Positions 1 through 13,787 are shown, counted from the stretch's first letter. The stretch is DNA of 64,000 bases from Lepus europaeus (GCF_033115175.1 NC_084833.1:56072716-56136715), one strand, 5' to 3'. The notes: a model not told the origin generated them from the sequence alone. Numbers and translations are program-made.

Positions 1-159
1 AAAATATAATGTCTATGTTAGCAATATAGATCAATATTAGGCAAGTATTTGTCACATGGATTATATGGACACTTTTCAACACTTACAATGTGTTCAGAGC
101 ACTGTTCTCATTACTGTACAAGTAATGTCTCACTTGGCCTCACCACGAGTCTATAGTAC

Positions 160-300
160 ATTGTGCCCTTTTTATAGACAAAGAGACTGAGGCACAGGGA
201 GGTGAGCATTTTTCCCAGGGTTACCCAGCAAGTAAGTGGTAGAGGCAACATTCAAATCCAGGTCTCGTTCAAGAGCCTCTGTTCCTTACCCTCTCAGATT
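160..300 (-). repeat. MIR fragment (antisense)
   Basis: The pattern of an inverted MIR core is visible: GACTGAGGCACAGGGAGGTGA, then an eroded run, then AGTAAGTGGTAGAGGC and ATTCAAATCCAGGTCT. It lies in a SCUBE2 intron. Confidence 0.6.
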
Positions 301-504
301 GGTCCTCTCACCTGTCCTGGGCACAGCCTTGCCCTGGGACTATCGTACTCAGACTGGACTCTCCCGGGAAACTCCTGGGGCCCGCTCCGTGGCAGGCACT
401 GAGGCACTGAGGGTAAATAAGACACCACTCTTCAACTCACCCTCAGCCCTCCCAGGCAAGAGCAAGAGAAGCCTTCCCTAAAGAGAACACCTAAGCTGAG
501 TTAC

Positions 505-782
505 TTTAAGAAGTTCACTTATTGTATTTGAGAGACTGATAGCACTCTCATTTGCTAATTCTTCTGCTCCCCAAATGCCCCTATGGCCAGGGCTGTGCCA
601 GGCCAAAGTCAGAAGCCAGGAATTTGGTCCCACATGAGTGGCAGGGACTCATCACGGCAGCATCACTGCTGTCTCCCAGGGCACACATCAGCGGGAAGTT
701 GGGATCGGGAGCCAGGCCCTCCAACATGGGATGCGGGCATCCCAACCAGCATCTTAACCACTAGGCCAGAAGCCTGCCCCCT
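505..782 (-). repeat. Old diverged CSINE
   Basis: Recognisable CSINE landmarks on the minus strand include AGCCAGGAATTTGG, CACATGAGTGGCAGGGAC and ATGGGATGCGGGCATCCC, with many substitutions. The tail is nearly unrecognisable, so this is an early insertion. Confidence 0.6.
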
Positions 783-1173
783 ACGCTGAGTTTGACGGGT
801 GTACAGACGATGAATCAGTGAGAGGGTTGTTTAGGCAGAGGCCCAGCTTTGGTTTATAAGGAAAAGCAAGATATGCACAGGGGATGACTCATGTCATCAG
901 TATATTAGGACACCTGCAGAGCCACGCAGGGCATGTAGGCAGCCAGGCTAGTGAGAAGACGTGACCAAGTCATGGGGACCTGGAGCATGTTCCTAATGAA
1001 CATATTCTCCAGGTAGCATGGCGCCCTTAGAGGGTTTAATCAGGAAGCATCCCAGAATACACAGGCAGGTATGTATTCTGGGAAGCCCTAGCTGGCTGTA
1101 TCAGAGGGTGCAGGACAAGAGGCAGAGAGACCAACTTGGGGGCTTTTGAATGTGTTGCATACAAAGATAGGGA

Positions 1174-1503
1174 GGGGGCTAGTGCTGTGGCGCAGCAGGT
1201 TAAAGCCCCGGCCTGAAGTGCCGGCATCCCATATGGGTGCCAGTTCTAGTCCTGGCTGCTTGTCTTCCAATCCAGCTCTCTGCTATGGCCTGGGAAAGCA
1301 GCAGAAGATGGCCCAAGTCCTTGGGCCCCTGCACCTGTGTGAGAGACCTGCAAGAAGCTCCTGGCTTCGAATTGGCAGAGCTCTGGCCGTTGCAGCCAAC
1401 TGGGAAGTGAACCAGCAGATGGAAGACCTCTCTGTCTGTCTCTACCTCTCTCTCTGTAACTCTGTCTTTTAAATAAATAAAATAAATCTTAAAAAAAAAA
1501 AAA
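1174..1503 (+). repeat. CSINE, full length
   Basis: The tRNA-derived head (GTGGCGCAGCAGGTTAAAG, then the B box GTTCTAGTCC), the conserved body (GGCCCAAGTCCTTGGGCCCC), a TCTC-rich stretch and an AAATAAATAAA/poly(A) tail are all present. It lies in a SCUBE2 intron. Confidence 0.93.
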
Positions 1504-1799
1504 GCAAAGGGAGAACGTGGAGGTTCTAGCTGGAGTGGAGAAGCACTGGGTTAGAGAAACTTTTAGGGTGAAAGTGAGCAGCATCGGTGCAAGCATGGAT
1601 TGGGCAGAGTTGGAACCCAAGGGCGTCTGACTTGGCCTCTGATCGGGCTCTCGCCTCCCATATGTCTCTCCTCTCCCCCAAGCCCTGTTTCATGTGCAAG
1701 AGGGACTGAGAAAAAGTGAGTGGTTTGGCTGAATGGTTAGATGAATGTGGGGAACAAATAATCAGAGGAGATTTATATGAGAAGCAGGAAGAAAGTAGG

Positions 1800-2165
1800 C
1801 TCTTGGGAGAGAATGAGAGAAGATGAAAATTGAGATACGGAAAAGGAGACTAAGGAGTGAGTAGGGAATCAGAGAAGCGGGAGAGGTGCGAGGAGGCAGG
1901 AGTGAAGCCTTGGGAGAAATGCTGGAGGAAGATGAGGCTGATGGCAGATGTGAAGAGCCGAGCAGGGCAGGACGGAAAGCGAGGGAGATGGCTGCAAGGT
2001 TCCTGTAGTGATCCAAACGGGAGGCAGCAGGGCTCTAAAGGATACCAGCGCGTGAGCTTGAAGAGGAGGGGAGAAACAACACCAACCGACCAGGAAGTCG
2101 GGATGGCTCTGGTTTGGAGGCTGGCAGCTAGGGGACTGGTGATTCTGTTTATAAAGAAGAGTCGT
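1800..2165 (-). repeat. Possible antisense L2 relic
   Basis: Purine-rich sequence such as AGAAATGCTGGAGG and TAGTGATCCAAACGGGAGGC resembles the reverse complement of L2 ORF2, but weakly. This stretch, not the overlapping open frames, best explains the purine bias. Confidence 0.3.
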
Positions 2166-2524
2166 GCCAGGGGCCGGGATGCGGAGAGAAGCAGTGCCCT
2201 CGGGCGAGTTAGGTTTGGGTTGCAATAGGATTTCCAGGCAGAGGTGTTGGAGGGCACCCAAGCCCAGACCCCCTTCCTACGTGTGTTTGCCAGCCCGTGC
2301 TGACGTGCCAGCAGCGCTACCCGCGCCTCTCCCCGTCTCGGGGATGCTGCTCCTGCTGCTGTCCCCCCAGCCCTGGCTCCACCAGCACCTTTCAAATGGC
2401 TCAAAAACCTGTCCCCCAGCTCTGAACCCAAACCCAGGGCTGCTGGCTCCAGGCATCTCTTCAGACTCCGCCTTATTTCTTTGGCCTCCTCCCTTACCTC
2501 CTGTGTCCCCTGCAGGCTGGTTTC

Positions 2525-2732
2525 TGTTCCCACCTTCTCCACTGAAGCTTTCTTCTAAGATTTCAGATGACATCCAAGTGCCAAATCACTCCTCTCTGAT
2601 GCTGTTGGTCACCGCTCCCCGGGAGCCCCCACTTCTGCTTCTCTGTCTGCTCTGCCTTCCTGACCTCTGAACACCAGCTGTCCAGGGCTCAGTTCCCCTC
2701 CTCTGTCTTCACACACTCCCAGGTGGCCTCAT
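2525..2732 (+). repeat. L2 fragment (sense), part 1
   Basis: The segment with CCAAATCACTCC and GTGGCCTCATCCAGGGCCAT resembles the 3' part of L2 ORF2. It continues after the CSINE at 2749-3104, through about 3190. Confidence 0.5.
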
Positions 2733-2748
2733 CCAGGGCCATAGCTTT

Positions 2749-3104
2749 TTTTTTTTTTTTTTAATTTTTTTTTTTTTTGACAGGCAGAGTGGACAGTGAG
2801 AGAGAGACAGAGAGAAAGGTCTTCCTTTGCCGTTGGTTCACCCTCCAATGGCCGCCACGGCCGGCTTGCTGCAGCCGGCGCACCACGCTGATCCGAAGGC
2901 AGGAGCCAGGTGCTTCTCCTGGTCTCCCATGGGGTGCAGGGCCCAAGCACTTGGGCCATCCTCCACTGCACTCTCAGGCCATAGCAGAGAGCTGGCCTGG
3001 AAGAGGGGCAACCGGGACAGAATCTGGTGCCCCGACCGGGACTAGAACCTGGTGTGCCGGCGCCGCTAGGTGGAGGATTAGCCTATTGAGCCACATCGCC
3101 GGCC
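2749..3104 (-). repeat. CSINE, young variant, with target-site duplication
   Basis: Full-length minus-strand copy from poly(T) to ATCGCCGGCC. It is flanked by CCAGGGCCAYAGCTTT at 2733-2748 and 3105-3120 (one mismatch) and interrupts an L2 relic. It belongs to the variant with two B-box-like segments (see findings). Confidence 0.95.
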
Positions 3105-3190
3105 CCAGGGCCACAGCTTTAACGCCACCAGACGCTGGGCACTTCCACTACTGCCCTCGCCACCTCTACTTCTGCTGGGAATTATGTAAA
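3105..3190 (+). repeat. L2 fragment (sense), part 2
   Basis: Continuation (TTTAACGCCACCAGACGCTG) of the L2 segment before the CSINE, confirming that the CSINE inserted into an older L2. Confidence 0.45.
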
Positions 3191-3271
3191 TGTACTTGAA
3201 TTTATGATTATTCACTTATTTATAGATTATATGCTTGTACCATTGACTAATATACCCATCCTAAAGGACAG

Positions 3272-3582
3272 AGCAGGGGTAGATGTGTGGTGGAGCCGTT
3301 AAGATGCCTCTAGGGATGCCTGGGTTCAGGTCCCAGCTCCACAACTGATTCCAGTTTCCAGTTTCCTGCTAATGCGGATCCTGGTAGGCGGGTGATGGTG
3401 CAAGTTCCTGCCACCTACGTGGGAGACCCAGAACTGAATTCACAATTCCTGGCTTCAGCCTGGTTCAGCTCTAGCCAATGTGGACATATGGGGAGTGCAC
3501 CAGTGATAGGAGATCTCTGTTTATCTCTCTACCTCTCTGCCTTTCAAATGAATTAAACAAAATCTTAAAAATAGCATTTTAA
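3272..3582 (+). repeat. Old diverged CSINE
   Basis: CSINE landmarks on the plus strand include GGATGCCTGGGTTCAGGTCC, CTACGTGGGAGACCCAGA, TCTCTACCTCTCTGCCTTTC and AAATGAATTAAACAAAATC. It is clearly more diverged than the young copies. Confidence 0.75.
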
Positions 3583-4338
3583 AAAAGACAGAAAAATGGA
3601 ATGGAGATCAAATAAACAAAAATGTTTAACAGCTGGCTTAGCATCCTAGGTACAATTTGGCAGGGCTCATTGTTAACAGCAGTGGTTGTAAATCTATTTT
3701 TCTTCTTATTCACTGCTGGAGCTTGGGGTGAACTCCTGTCAGGTCTAATTGAATCATTATGGTTCGTGTCTCTTGATGTGCTTGGAGAAGTGTGAGCCCT
3801 GGTGCTTTCCTCTTGGGCTCATGTGCATGCTTCATTGTATAAACATCAGTCCAGCTGTGCTTTGTAGAATCATCCAAATCTGCTATTTGTTGTGTTTGAT
3901 TTAGTTGAAACTGGATAGTTTAATCAGCAAGTCTATTTAATCAGGTACAGCTAAACTGTAGTTCCTCTCAGTGTGTTGCAAAAAGCAAATCATCAGTACC
4001 TGCACAACCCCAGACGTATGGAATGTTACACCTTTGTTTTCTTGGAGATCTGGTGTCCTCATGTCTGTGTCTTGGAGACTTAGACTGACTGAGAGGCCAG
4101 CCTTGTACTGCGTACTAAACCAGTGACATTTGTTTCTTACGGATTTGGTAAAAATTAAGAAACACATGTCTGACAGTGTTTTTCCCATACCAGTAGATCA
4201 TCTTGTAAACTCCTGACATGTGGTTGCCACCTCAGAGCCCACCGGCTTAGCTGATACTTTCTCAGTGCAACCCATGGATGGCCAACAAGCATCTCATATT
4301 CAGTGTTTCCAAAGAAAGTGCTTTTTGTTTCTTTCCTT
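3583..4338. other. Repeat-poor SCUBE2 intron stretch, possible conserved noncoding element
   Basis: No repeat or exon is recognised. The AT-rich, low-CpG sequence contains homeodomain-like cores (TCTAATTGAATCATTA near 3745). Without an alignment, conservation is only a guess. Confidence 0.3.
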
Positions 4339-4650
4339 TTTTTTTAAAGAAAATATTTACTATATTTGTTTTCACTTCAGTGGAGAGCCAGAGAGACAGA
4401 GACAGCTCTTCCATCCACTGGCTCACTCCCAAAATGCCCACAATAGCAAGGGTTGGGTCAGGGAGAAGCCAGGAGCTAGGAACTCCATCTGGGTCTCGCA
4501 CATGAGTAACAGATCCAACTACTTGAACCTGTTGCCTCCCAGAAATGCGCATTAGCAGGAAGATAGATAAGAAGCAGAGGAGCTGGGACACCAATATGAG
4601 GTGCAGGGTCCAAGCAGAGACCTAACCTCCAAGCCAAATGCCTGTCCCTT
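4339..4650 (-). repeat. Old diverged CSINE
   Basis: Minus-strand CSINE landmarks include TCTTCCATCCACTGGCTCAC, AGCCAGGAGCTAGGAACT and AGCAGAGGAGCTGGGACAC. Diverged, with an eroded poly(T) at its left end. Confidence 0.75.
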
Positions 4651-4654
4651 AAAC

Positions 4655-5450
4655 AGCCTACTCTTTCCCTCCCAAATCCACCTGTTTCTCTCTGACCTCA
4701 GTAAATGGTGCCCCTCATCACCCACTGCTCCAGCTGAAAACCTGGGAGTCGTCTTGATCTCTGTCTTTCTGGAATGTTCTTCATCCGGTCCACCAGCAAA
4801 TCCTGTCAGTTCGGCCTCCATGTCGGATCCTGAACCCAGCTAGTTTTCCCTTCTCCCTCACCATTTCTCTGTTGCCAGCCACCTTCCTGTCTTGTGTGTC
4901 TGTGGCAATCGGCTGTGAGCTGCTCTCCTGGCCCTTGCCCACCTGCAGCCCGTTCTCCGCACAGCAGCCAAGAGATGGTTAAAGACACCCAGTGGGTCAT
5001 TCAGCACCTCCAGGTCCCCACCCAGTAAAGTCTGGTTTCCGTACCAGAGCCTGCAAGCACTTGTGTGATCTGGCCTTTGCTGGCTTTTTAAGACTCATCT
5101 CCATCACTATGCCCGCTTCAGTAGGTCCCTGACCTTTTGGCTCTCAGGCCATCCCATTGTCAGGCCATCTCCCTAGTTTCATTGTGACCTCTGCTCAGAG
5201 AGGCCTTTGGTGGGCACGCTTCTAAAAGGGCACAGCGCAGACTTGGCTCCCATCCCTCCCTGTGCCCGCGCTCTGTGCACGTTGCTTCAGTCTACCAACA
5301 CGTGGTGTCCTGCTCCACGCATGCATTGATGTTTTTGCTCGTGTGTTGTCCATGCTCAGCTCTGTAAGGATTGTGCACCGTCAGGGCAGGGCCATGTCTG
5401 TGTATCTCCAGCACATAGAACAGTGCTCAGCACGTGCTCAGTTGAGTGAG
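4655..5450 (+). repeat. L2 relic, 3' part (sense)
   Basis: A run of L2 ORF2 and 3'-end features in order: AACCTGGGAGTCGTCTTGAT, AGCAAATCCTGTC, GATCTGGCCTTTGCTGG, CAGAGAGGCCTTTGG, GTCAGGGCAGGGCCATGTCT, ACATAGAACAGTGCTCAG. No reading frame survives. Confidence 0.75.
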
Positions 5451-8181
5451 TGAGTGGCTCTTCACAGGGACAACACAGGAAACCCCAGCAGAGTCAACAG
5501 GCTGAAGAGCCGAGAGGGCCAAGGGCCTCTTTCTGGCAATATCTAGATGGACAGCCAGAAGAGCACACAAAGGAAGTGAAATTTCAGCTCTGTTTAACTG
5601 GGCGTGGAGAGACCACGTGGGTGTGCATTTGGGGACCCAGCAAGGAAGGCCTCAAGCTGGGCTCATTTCCCTGCCCCAACCATAACGATGTTTGGAAATA
5701 ACAAATCAGAGCACACACCCAGCGCTTAGACCAGGAAAAGGATAATCTCTCAGCCCCTGGAGGCATGGTCCTCTGCTCTGATTTAAGGGGGGGGGGGGGC
5801 ACTCATTTAAAGGGAGTTCCGCCCAGGATCCAGAGGCCCCAGCACTGCCTCTGAGCAGGGACAAAGCCTGGCCCCAGGGTGCCCTGGGGATGCGGCTGGG
5901 TCTGTGGCTCTCCTTCAGAAGTCAGGCGGTTCTGGGGACAGCAGTCAAACGCTCGCTCGCAGGAGAGCCACCCCTTCTATTAGGTTCACCACTGTAGCCA
6001 CAGAGAGACCGCAGTGTTTGTCCAAAGCCATTAATCCTCAGCCCTGCTGCTCGGTCCCTTTTGCATCAGAAAAGCTATCTCTGTGTTTTGTTCTGCAAAC
6101 AGCTGTGCAGGATTTGCAAATGGGATTTTAATGGTCACTGAAGACACACAAAAGCTGTGCTGGGGTAGTGCAGTGCGCTGGGGGCAATTGGCCCTTTGTC
6201 TGGGGCAGCGAGACAAGCTGGCAGCTCTGGAAGGGAGAAGCAAGCTGACGGGTGAGCAGGGCCTCTGCAGGCCGGGGCCTTGGGGTCTGGGGCATTGGGC
6301 CTCGCACACTAGCAAAGAGCTGTGTTCCAATTCAGGAGCCGCGTTTTAGGGTTTGGCTTGTTTTCGCCTCTTGTGAAAGAGACACATCCCCCTGGAAGGT
6401 GCTGTGGGGACTTGCTTCTGTAGGTCTTCACTCAGGAAGGGATATGGAAAGGTGATTGACAACAGATGGTTCTTGTGAAGCCAGCCTTTCCCTGTGCAGA
6501 AAAAGAAGGGGTGCCCTGTTGCTGTGGGGCGGCCCCAAGGCCGTTTCACAGCCCTTTGATTGGCTAAGACATCTCAACAAGTGTGGGAGACCGCGAAGCC
6601 TCTCAGAATGCGACATTGACAGGGCAACGGGCAGTTTAAGTGGCTCTAAGGGAGCAGGAGGAGCCTGCCGGGTCCTGGGCTTAGGGGAGGGGAGGGAGCC
6701 CTGGGGAACAGACCATGCTGTGTGACTCTGAGTTGAGATGAAAGGGCTCTCCCTTAGGTGGAAGGATGCGAGGTGGAGGGGTTCCGGGCAGCCGTGATCT
6801 TACTTCCTGCCGGGCTCGTGGCTGGTGGACTCCTTAGAGCTCCGAGGGAGCTGCTGTCTTATTCACTGGCCGGTGGCAGTCCCTGGAGCAGCCAGGTGCG
6901 CCTCAGGACTCGGAGGACGGAGGATGGAGGACGGAGGACGTAGTGCAGCCCAGCCCTTCCTGGGAGCTGGGCTGGAACAGAGTGGCGGTGGGAGCCGTTT
7001 GGGGCCTACGTCTAGAATTCCAGACTCTGTCTGCTGCAGATTCGTACATCATGCTCATTAAAATCTCGTCCGCCACGAGTGCCAGAATGTGGTTGGCTTT
7101 TTCATTTTTAAATTTAACATGAGTCATCAAATCATATTAAAATGATACATGAAAATTATAAAAGAAAATCTAAACAATTTTAAAAGACATTAAGATTCAG
7201 ATATTAGGGTAGGCTTTATGGGTTGTCTACATTTAACTGTAGAAGTAATATTTGCAGTACGGCATATTTTGGCTTGTTTTACGATTATGGTGCGATTAAT
7301 GAAAAGACATTCTCGTTGCTGGCGACAGAGCGCACTGCTGCGTTTAACCCGTAGAGTGCATCTACACCTTGCATCTGCGGGGTCGTGTGACAGCCGAGGT
7401 CCCTCTGAAAGACCTCCGGGAGACTGAGAGCAGCCATTCTTGGGTGTGCTTCCCCCTACTTCTTGGCAGGTTCTGCAGAACACAGAGTGCGTTTGCTCCG
7501 AGCCCTGCTAACCCCGTAGAGAATCCCTGGCGACGTGCAGAGCACGTTTGTTAAGTAACCATGTTCCCCTGAAAGCCGAAGCTCCGGGCCTTCCTGTAGG
7601 GGTAGTTCACAAGCTGGCCGAGGGTCCTTGGCCAAATGCATTAACCTCCCGAAGTCTCTGGTTCTGTGACATGGGCTTCAGGCTAGCACCTCGCCGCTCC
7701 GGGTCGTGCTGAGGAGGAAATGAGATCATGCAGGTGGCTTTGCGCAGCTGTGTAGCTGTGGAAGGCTGCAACACGTGGTAGCCATTAGAAAGGCCGGCTC
7801 GACGGCTATGATGGTGAAGTTTGAACTTTATAATAGGGAGCGAAATTGGATACGTTTCCTTCACTTTCATATCCTAAAATAAAGCGTAAATCCACATTTA
7901 GCTAATGACACCAAAAATTCAAGCAGAGCCCAGTTGATGCATTTGCTTATTGTTTTGTTCTTCCAGGAGACATTTGCCAGGGTTGATTCTGGGTCATAAT
8001 AGTTTTGTTAAAAATCCCAAGTGGCCTGTTTTATAAGATTAGCCAGATCGCCCCCCTCCCCCCGCCCCCACAAGGATGAGCTTTTCAGCACACAGCCTCT
8101 GGTCTGATTTCCCTCCTTTGAGCGGCTCCTTCAGTGTGCAGAATACAATCCAAATGCCAGGCATTCAGGACTGTTTCCTAG
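5451..8181. other. Repeat-poor SCUBE2 intron stretch
   Basis: No exon or clear repeat is recognised over 2.7 kb. A G-run lies at 5787-5800 and a small tandem GGAGGACG/GGAGGAT repeat at about 6911-6942. The stretch 6980-7900 is AT-rich with scattered CpGs and may hold regulatory sequence. Confidence 0.3.
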
Positions 8182-8512
8182 AGCAGGCGTTTGGCCCAGG
8201 CTGCTTGGCTGCCCAGGTCTACCCCAGGGGTGCCTGGGCTTGAGTCCTGGCTCTGCTTCTGACTCCTGCTTCCTGCCACTGCACACCTGGGAGGCAGCGC
8301 TGATGGCTCAGGAGCTGAGTCTCTGCCACTCACGTGGGAGACGTGGGTTGAGGCCCTGGCTCTTGGATTCAGCTGGGGCTGTGGGCTTTTAGGAAGTGAG
8401 CCAGCAGATGGGAGATGTCTCTTTCTGCCTGCATCTCTCTCTCTCTCTCTTCCTCTCTCTGTTTTTCTCTCTGCATTTCAAAAAAGTCAATACATAATAA
8501 TAAAAATCTTCC
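8182..8512 (+). repeat. Old diverged CSINE
   Basis: CSINE landmarks include GGGGTGCCTGGGCTTGAGTC, CACGTGGGAGACGTGGG, GTGAGCCAGCAGATGGGAG and a long TCTC run, ending in an eroded A-rich tail. Confidence 0.75.
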
Positions 8513-8534
8513 AAGCAATGTCTGGAAGCATAGC

Positions 8535-8871
8535 TTTTTTTTTTTAAAAGATTTATTTATTTATTTATTTGAAAGTCAGAGTTATACAGAGGCAGAGAGA
8601 GAGAGAGAGAGAGAGGTCTTCCATCCACTAGTTCACTCCCCAGATAGCCGCAATAGCTGGCTACACAATCCAAAGCCAGGAGCCAGAAGCTTCTTCCGGG
8701 TCTCCCACACAGGTACAGGGGCCCAAGGACTTGGGCCATCTTCTACTGCTTTCCCAGGCCACAGCAGAGAGCTGAAGTGGAAGTGGAGCGGCTGAGACTT
8801 GAACCAGAGCTCATATGGGATGCCAGCACTGCAGGCGGCTGCTTTACTTGCTACGCTACAGTGTCGACCCC
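8535..8871 (-). repeat. CSINE, full length
   Basis: Minus-strand copy from poly(T)/AAAGATTTATTTATTTATTT through AGCCAGGAGCCAGAAGCTTC to CTACGCTACAGTGTCGACCC. Flanking sequence repeats CAYAGCTTTTT, a probable target-site duplication. Confidence 0.93.
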
Positions 8872-8884
8872 ACAGCTTTTTTTT

Positions 8885-9120
8885 TTTTCCAATCCATCTT
8901 GAACCTTTCTTTCTTCCCTTTCTCCCGTATGTCAAGCATTAATCTTTACAACTTCCCCCTTTTCCAACTAGGAAGATCCTATTTATCCTTCAAAGCCCAA
9001 CACAATAGTGACCTCCTCTAGGAAGCCTTCCAGGATGCCATGAGCCAGAATCAACAGCACCCTCCTCACTGTTCTTTCAGCACTGGATTTATGTCCACTG
9101 AATGATTTTTACCTTTACAA
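8885..9120 (+). repeat. L2 3'-end fragment (sense)
   Basis: ATTTATCCTTCAAAGCCCAA and GACCTCCTCTAGGAAGCCTT are standard L2 3'-end phrases. This is an ancient relic with no open frame. Confidence 0.6.
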
Positions 9121-9414
9121 TCTTCTGACGGCCCTTTGAAGTAGAGCGATGTGGATTTTTTAATATCTGTCAATCATCAAGTGCTTGTGCTATAAAAATA
9201 TTAGGACCCCTGTGATCCTTGCATGGCCTGGGGAGAGACATGAACACCTCTAACAGGGTCGCCAGTGGTCACGGGAGAGAGGGTGGGCAGGGTACCAAGA
9301 GGGGTGCACTTTCTGTATTGGGGTGGTTTGCATGCAAGGTTGTGTGGTCAGGTCATGTGGTCTTTCCTTGGCCGGTGCCCCTGCACTGACCAGGCTGTCT
9401 CCCCCTTTGGCCAG

Positions 9415-9585
9415 TCAGTTGCAGGGCTGGGACATATTACGACGGAGCCCAAGAACGCTGCGTTTTGTGTCCAAACGGAACCTTCCAAAACGAGGAGGGA
9501 CAAATCACCTGTGAACCGTGCCCGAGACCAGATAATGCTGAGGCCCTGAAGAGCCCAGAAGCGTGGAACGTGTCTGAATGTGGAG
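9415..9585 (+). CDS. SCUBE2: SCUBE2 exon: GCC2/GCC3 cysteine-rich repeat (first of three in window)
   Basis: This 171-base exon begins and ends in phase 1. It has a pyrimidine-rich acceptor ending ...TGGCCAG and the donor GTGAGG. It encodes 57 residues with six cysteines (SC, RC, LC, TC, PC, EC), the [11 protein letters not shown] and CPNGTF motifs, and two N-glycosylation sequons (NGT, NVS). This is the ephrin-receptor-like GCC2/GCC3 module. In SCUBE proteins these repeats lie between the spacer region and the CUB domain and take part in cell-surface attachment and ligand handling. The start at 9415 was chosen because it keeps the phase 1-1 symmetry of the next two exons. An alternative AG at 9423-9424 would give a different phase. 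Confidence 0.93.
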
Positions 9586-11330
<1,745 letters not shown>

Positions 11331-11340
11331 TGAGAACTGA

Positions 11341-11366
11341 ATTTATTTATTTATTTATTTATTTGA
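11341..11366. repeat. (ATTT)n microsatellite
   Basis: About six ATTT units, 36 bases after an exon donor. It may be the eroded end of an old CSINE tail. Confidence 0.8.
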
Positions 11367-11857
11367 GTTCTATGGCAGTGTGGGGAGGCTGTGATGAAAC
11401 CCAGCTTGGGGGTGCCCTGGGTCTCCCCGCCACCATGGCCCCTTTGGACAAGGCTGACAAAGGACGATCAGAGTGAGATAAGGGGGTTTTGTTCTTGGCT
11501 GCCCCGGCTCCTACCCTCCAGCCTCCCCCACCTCAGCTCTCTGAGCCAGAGCTTCCCCTCCGACAAAGGCCCGGCCGCTTCTCCATGACCCTCTGCCTGG
11601 TACTGGGGCGCACTGCACCGCCCCACGCGGCTGGCTATGCTCAGCCTGAAGACTTGAAATGTGATCACTGATGCCTGCGCTTGGGAAGACACACATAGGA
11701 GGCTTCTTTGCGTTTTTCTCAGTAGCCTGAGTCCCATACAAGCAGGCTGTGTAGGGAACAGAGTGTTGATTATTGGCCCCTAACTGGGAAAACGCGATTG
11801 CCAGGGGGTGTAACAATTGATCTCACCAAGGGCGGGCCTTTATGTCGCACTTGATAA

Positions 11858-12223
<366 letters not shown>

Positions 12224-12294
12224 TAGTGATCCTGGTCGTGGCTGCTTCCCCAGACCCTCGCCCGAGCTCCACCTGCCTTTCTTTCTTTCTTTCT

Positions 12295-12636
12295 TTTTTT
12301 TAAAGATTTATTTATTTATTTGAAAATTAGAATTACACAGAGAGAGGAGAGGCAGAGAGAGAGAGAGAGGTCTTCCATCTGATGGTTCACTCCCCAGATG
12401 GCCGCAACGGCCGGAGCTGCGCTGATCCGAAGCCAGGAGCCAGGAGCTTCTTCCGGGTCTCTCCCTGCACCATGCGGGTTCAGGGGCCCGAGAACTTGGG
12501 CCATCTTGTACTGCTTTCCCAGGCCATAGCAGAGAGCTGGATCGGAAGTGGAGCAGCTGGGACTAGAACCGGCACCCATATGGGATCCGGCGGTTCAGGC
12601 CAGGGCACTAACCGGCTGTGCCGCAGTGCTGGCCCC
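12295..12636 (-). repeat. CSINE, full length
   Basis: Minus-strand copy beginning with poly(T)/AAAGATTTATTTATTTATTT and ending TGTGCCGCAGTGCTGGCCCC. The flanks share CCTGCCTTKCTTTC, a probable target-site duplication. Confidence 0.93.
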
Positions 12637-13274
12637 CTGCCTTGCTTTCCTCCCAGGGACCTAATGTCAGCTCAGCCTTGCCCAGCAGGCACTGTTGTGT
12701 GACTGTGTTGGTGCCGGCAGAGTACGCCGTCATAGCTGAGCTGCAGGGCACCCAGGCTGTGGGTTGCAAATGAGGAGAGGCTTCCGGAAGGTGAGAGGAG
12801 GTTCTGCTGGGGGCAGTGTCCAGTCACAAGAAAGAGCTTTGTGTCTGGGAGCAGCTAGGGCCAAGAGCAGATGCAGGAATGGGGAAGGGCTTTGGGGCAG
12901 AGAGGCCCAGGCCTGAGCAGAGAATGTATTGTTGGGATCCCCTGGTGGACCAGGAAGGGAAGCCTTGAATGCCATCCTAAGGAAGAGGGAATCAAATGAC
13001 TTGACGTCTTACTGTTTGGGGTGGTAACCATTATGTAAAATTCTCCACTGAAGGCCAAAAGGAAATCTCCACTACTTCCACGTCATTGAGGCAGCAACTC
13101 CAGGGGAGCGAGGAGGCCGCCCCAAACTGGGAATGCTCGAGACTGAGGGGCAGTGAATTTGATTTTTATGGCTGAGCGGTTATCTATCCTAGTGAAGTCC
13201 TTGGACCCGCATCCTTGGCAGTTTGCATCTGCTCTCTTGTTGAACACCTGCTGTGATGGGCAGCTCGCTCCTCT

Positions 13275-13450
13275 CATGATGCTCTAGCCCAGGGGCGGGG
13301 AGCGTACAGAGCCCGCGGAACCATTGGTTTGGTCATCAGGGCGACCAAGGGCAGGACCCGACAGTCAGAAAGCCTATAGCGGGCTGATTTTTAAGTGATC
13401 ATTTTGTATGGCCTGCGAGTGATGGTATAAACATCTGGAAGGCCCCTGGG
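13275..13450 (+). repeat. Possible hAT-type DNA transposon fossil
   Basis: CCAGGGGCGGGGAGCGTACA, followed by ATTTTGTATGGCCTGCGAGT, resembles the AGGGGTGGGGAAC...GGCCTGCGA pattern of old hAT elements. Weak. Confidence 0.35.
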
Positions 13451-13787
13451 AGATGAGACTTCGGGGAGCTGCAGCGCTAGAAGGTTCTTCCTGGAGCCAG
13501 CATGACTGTACTGCCTTATCTACTGTGCCCTGGGGTGCGGTGCAGCGCTCAGGCGGCCCTCCCAGTGTGAGGGTGCACTCCACCTCGCCTGGCGCCCCTC
13601 CGCCCTCTTCTCTCCTGAGAGGAAGAGCCTGTTTGTTGTTTTCTACTAGCAACGATAACTTCCAATTACTGTTAGAGAGGAGAAAACGTATCCCTTCAAC
13701 ATCTTCCCCTGCACGCGTCTCCCTGACAGCAGTAAGCAATAAGCTCCCAGAGGCAAGAACTTGTCTCTCCTGCTACTAACTGTCAGA

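Noticed and set aside
1174..1250. tRNA gene calls in CSINE heads
   Set aside because: A and B box remnants are part of the SINE promoter; there is no cloverleaf with a proper anticodon arm that I could support.
1850..2670. Overlapping long open frames on both strands (230 and 168 codons)
   Set aside because: They overlap antisense to each other in biased purine/pyrimidine sequence with L2-like content; no domain visible.
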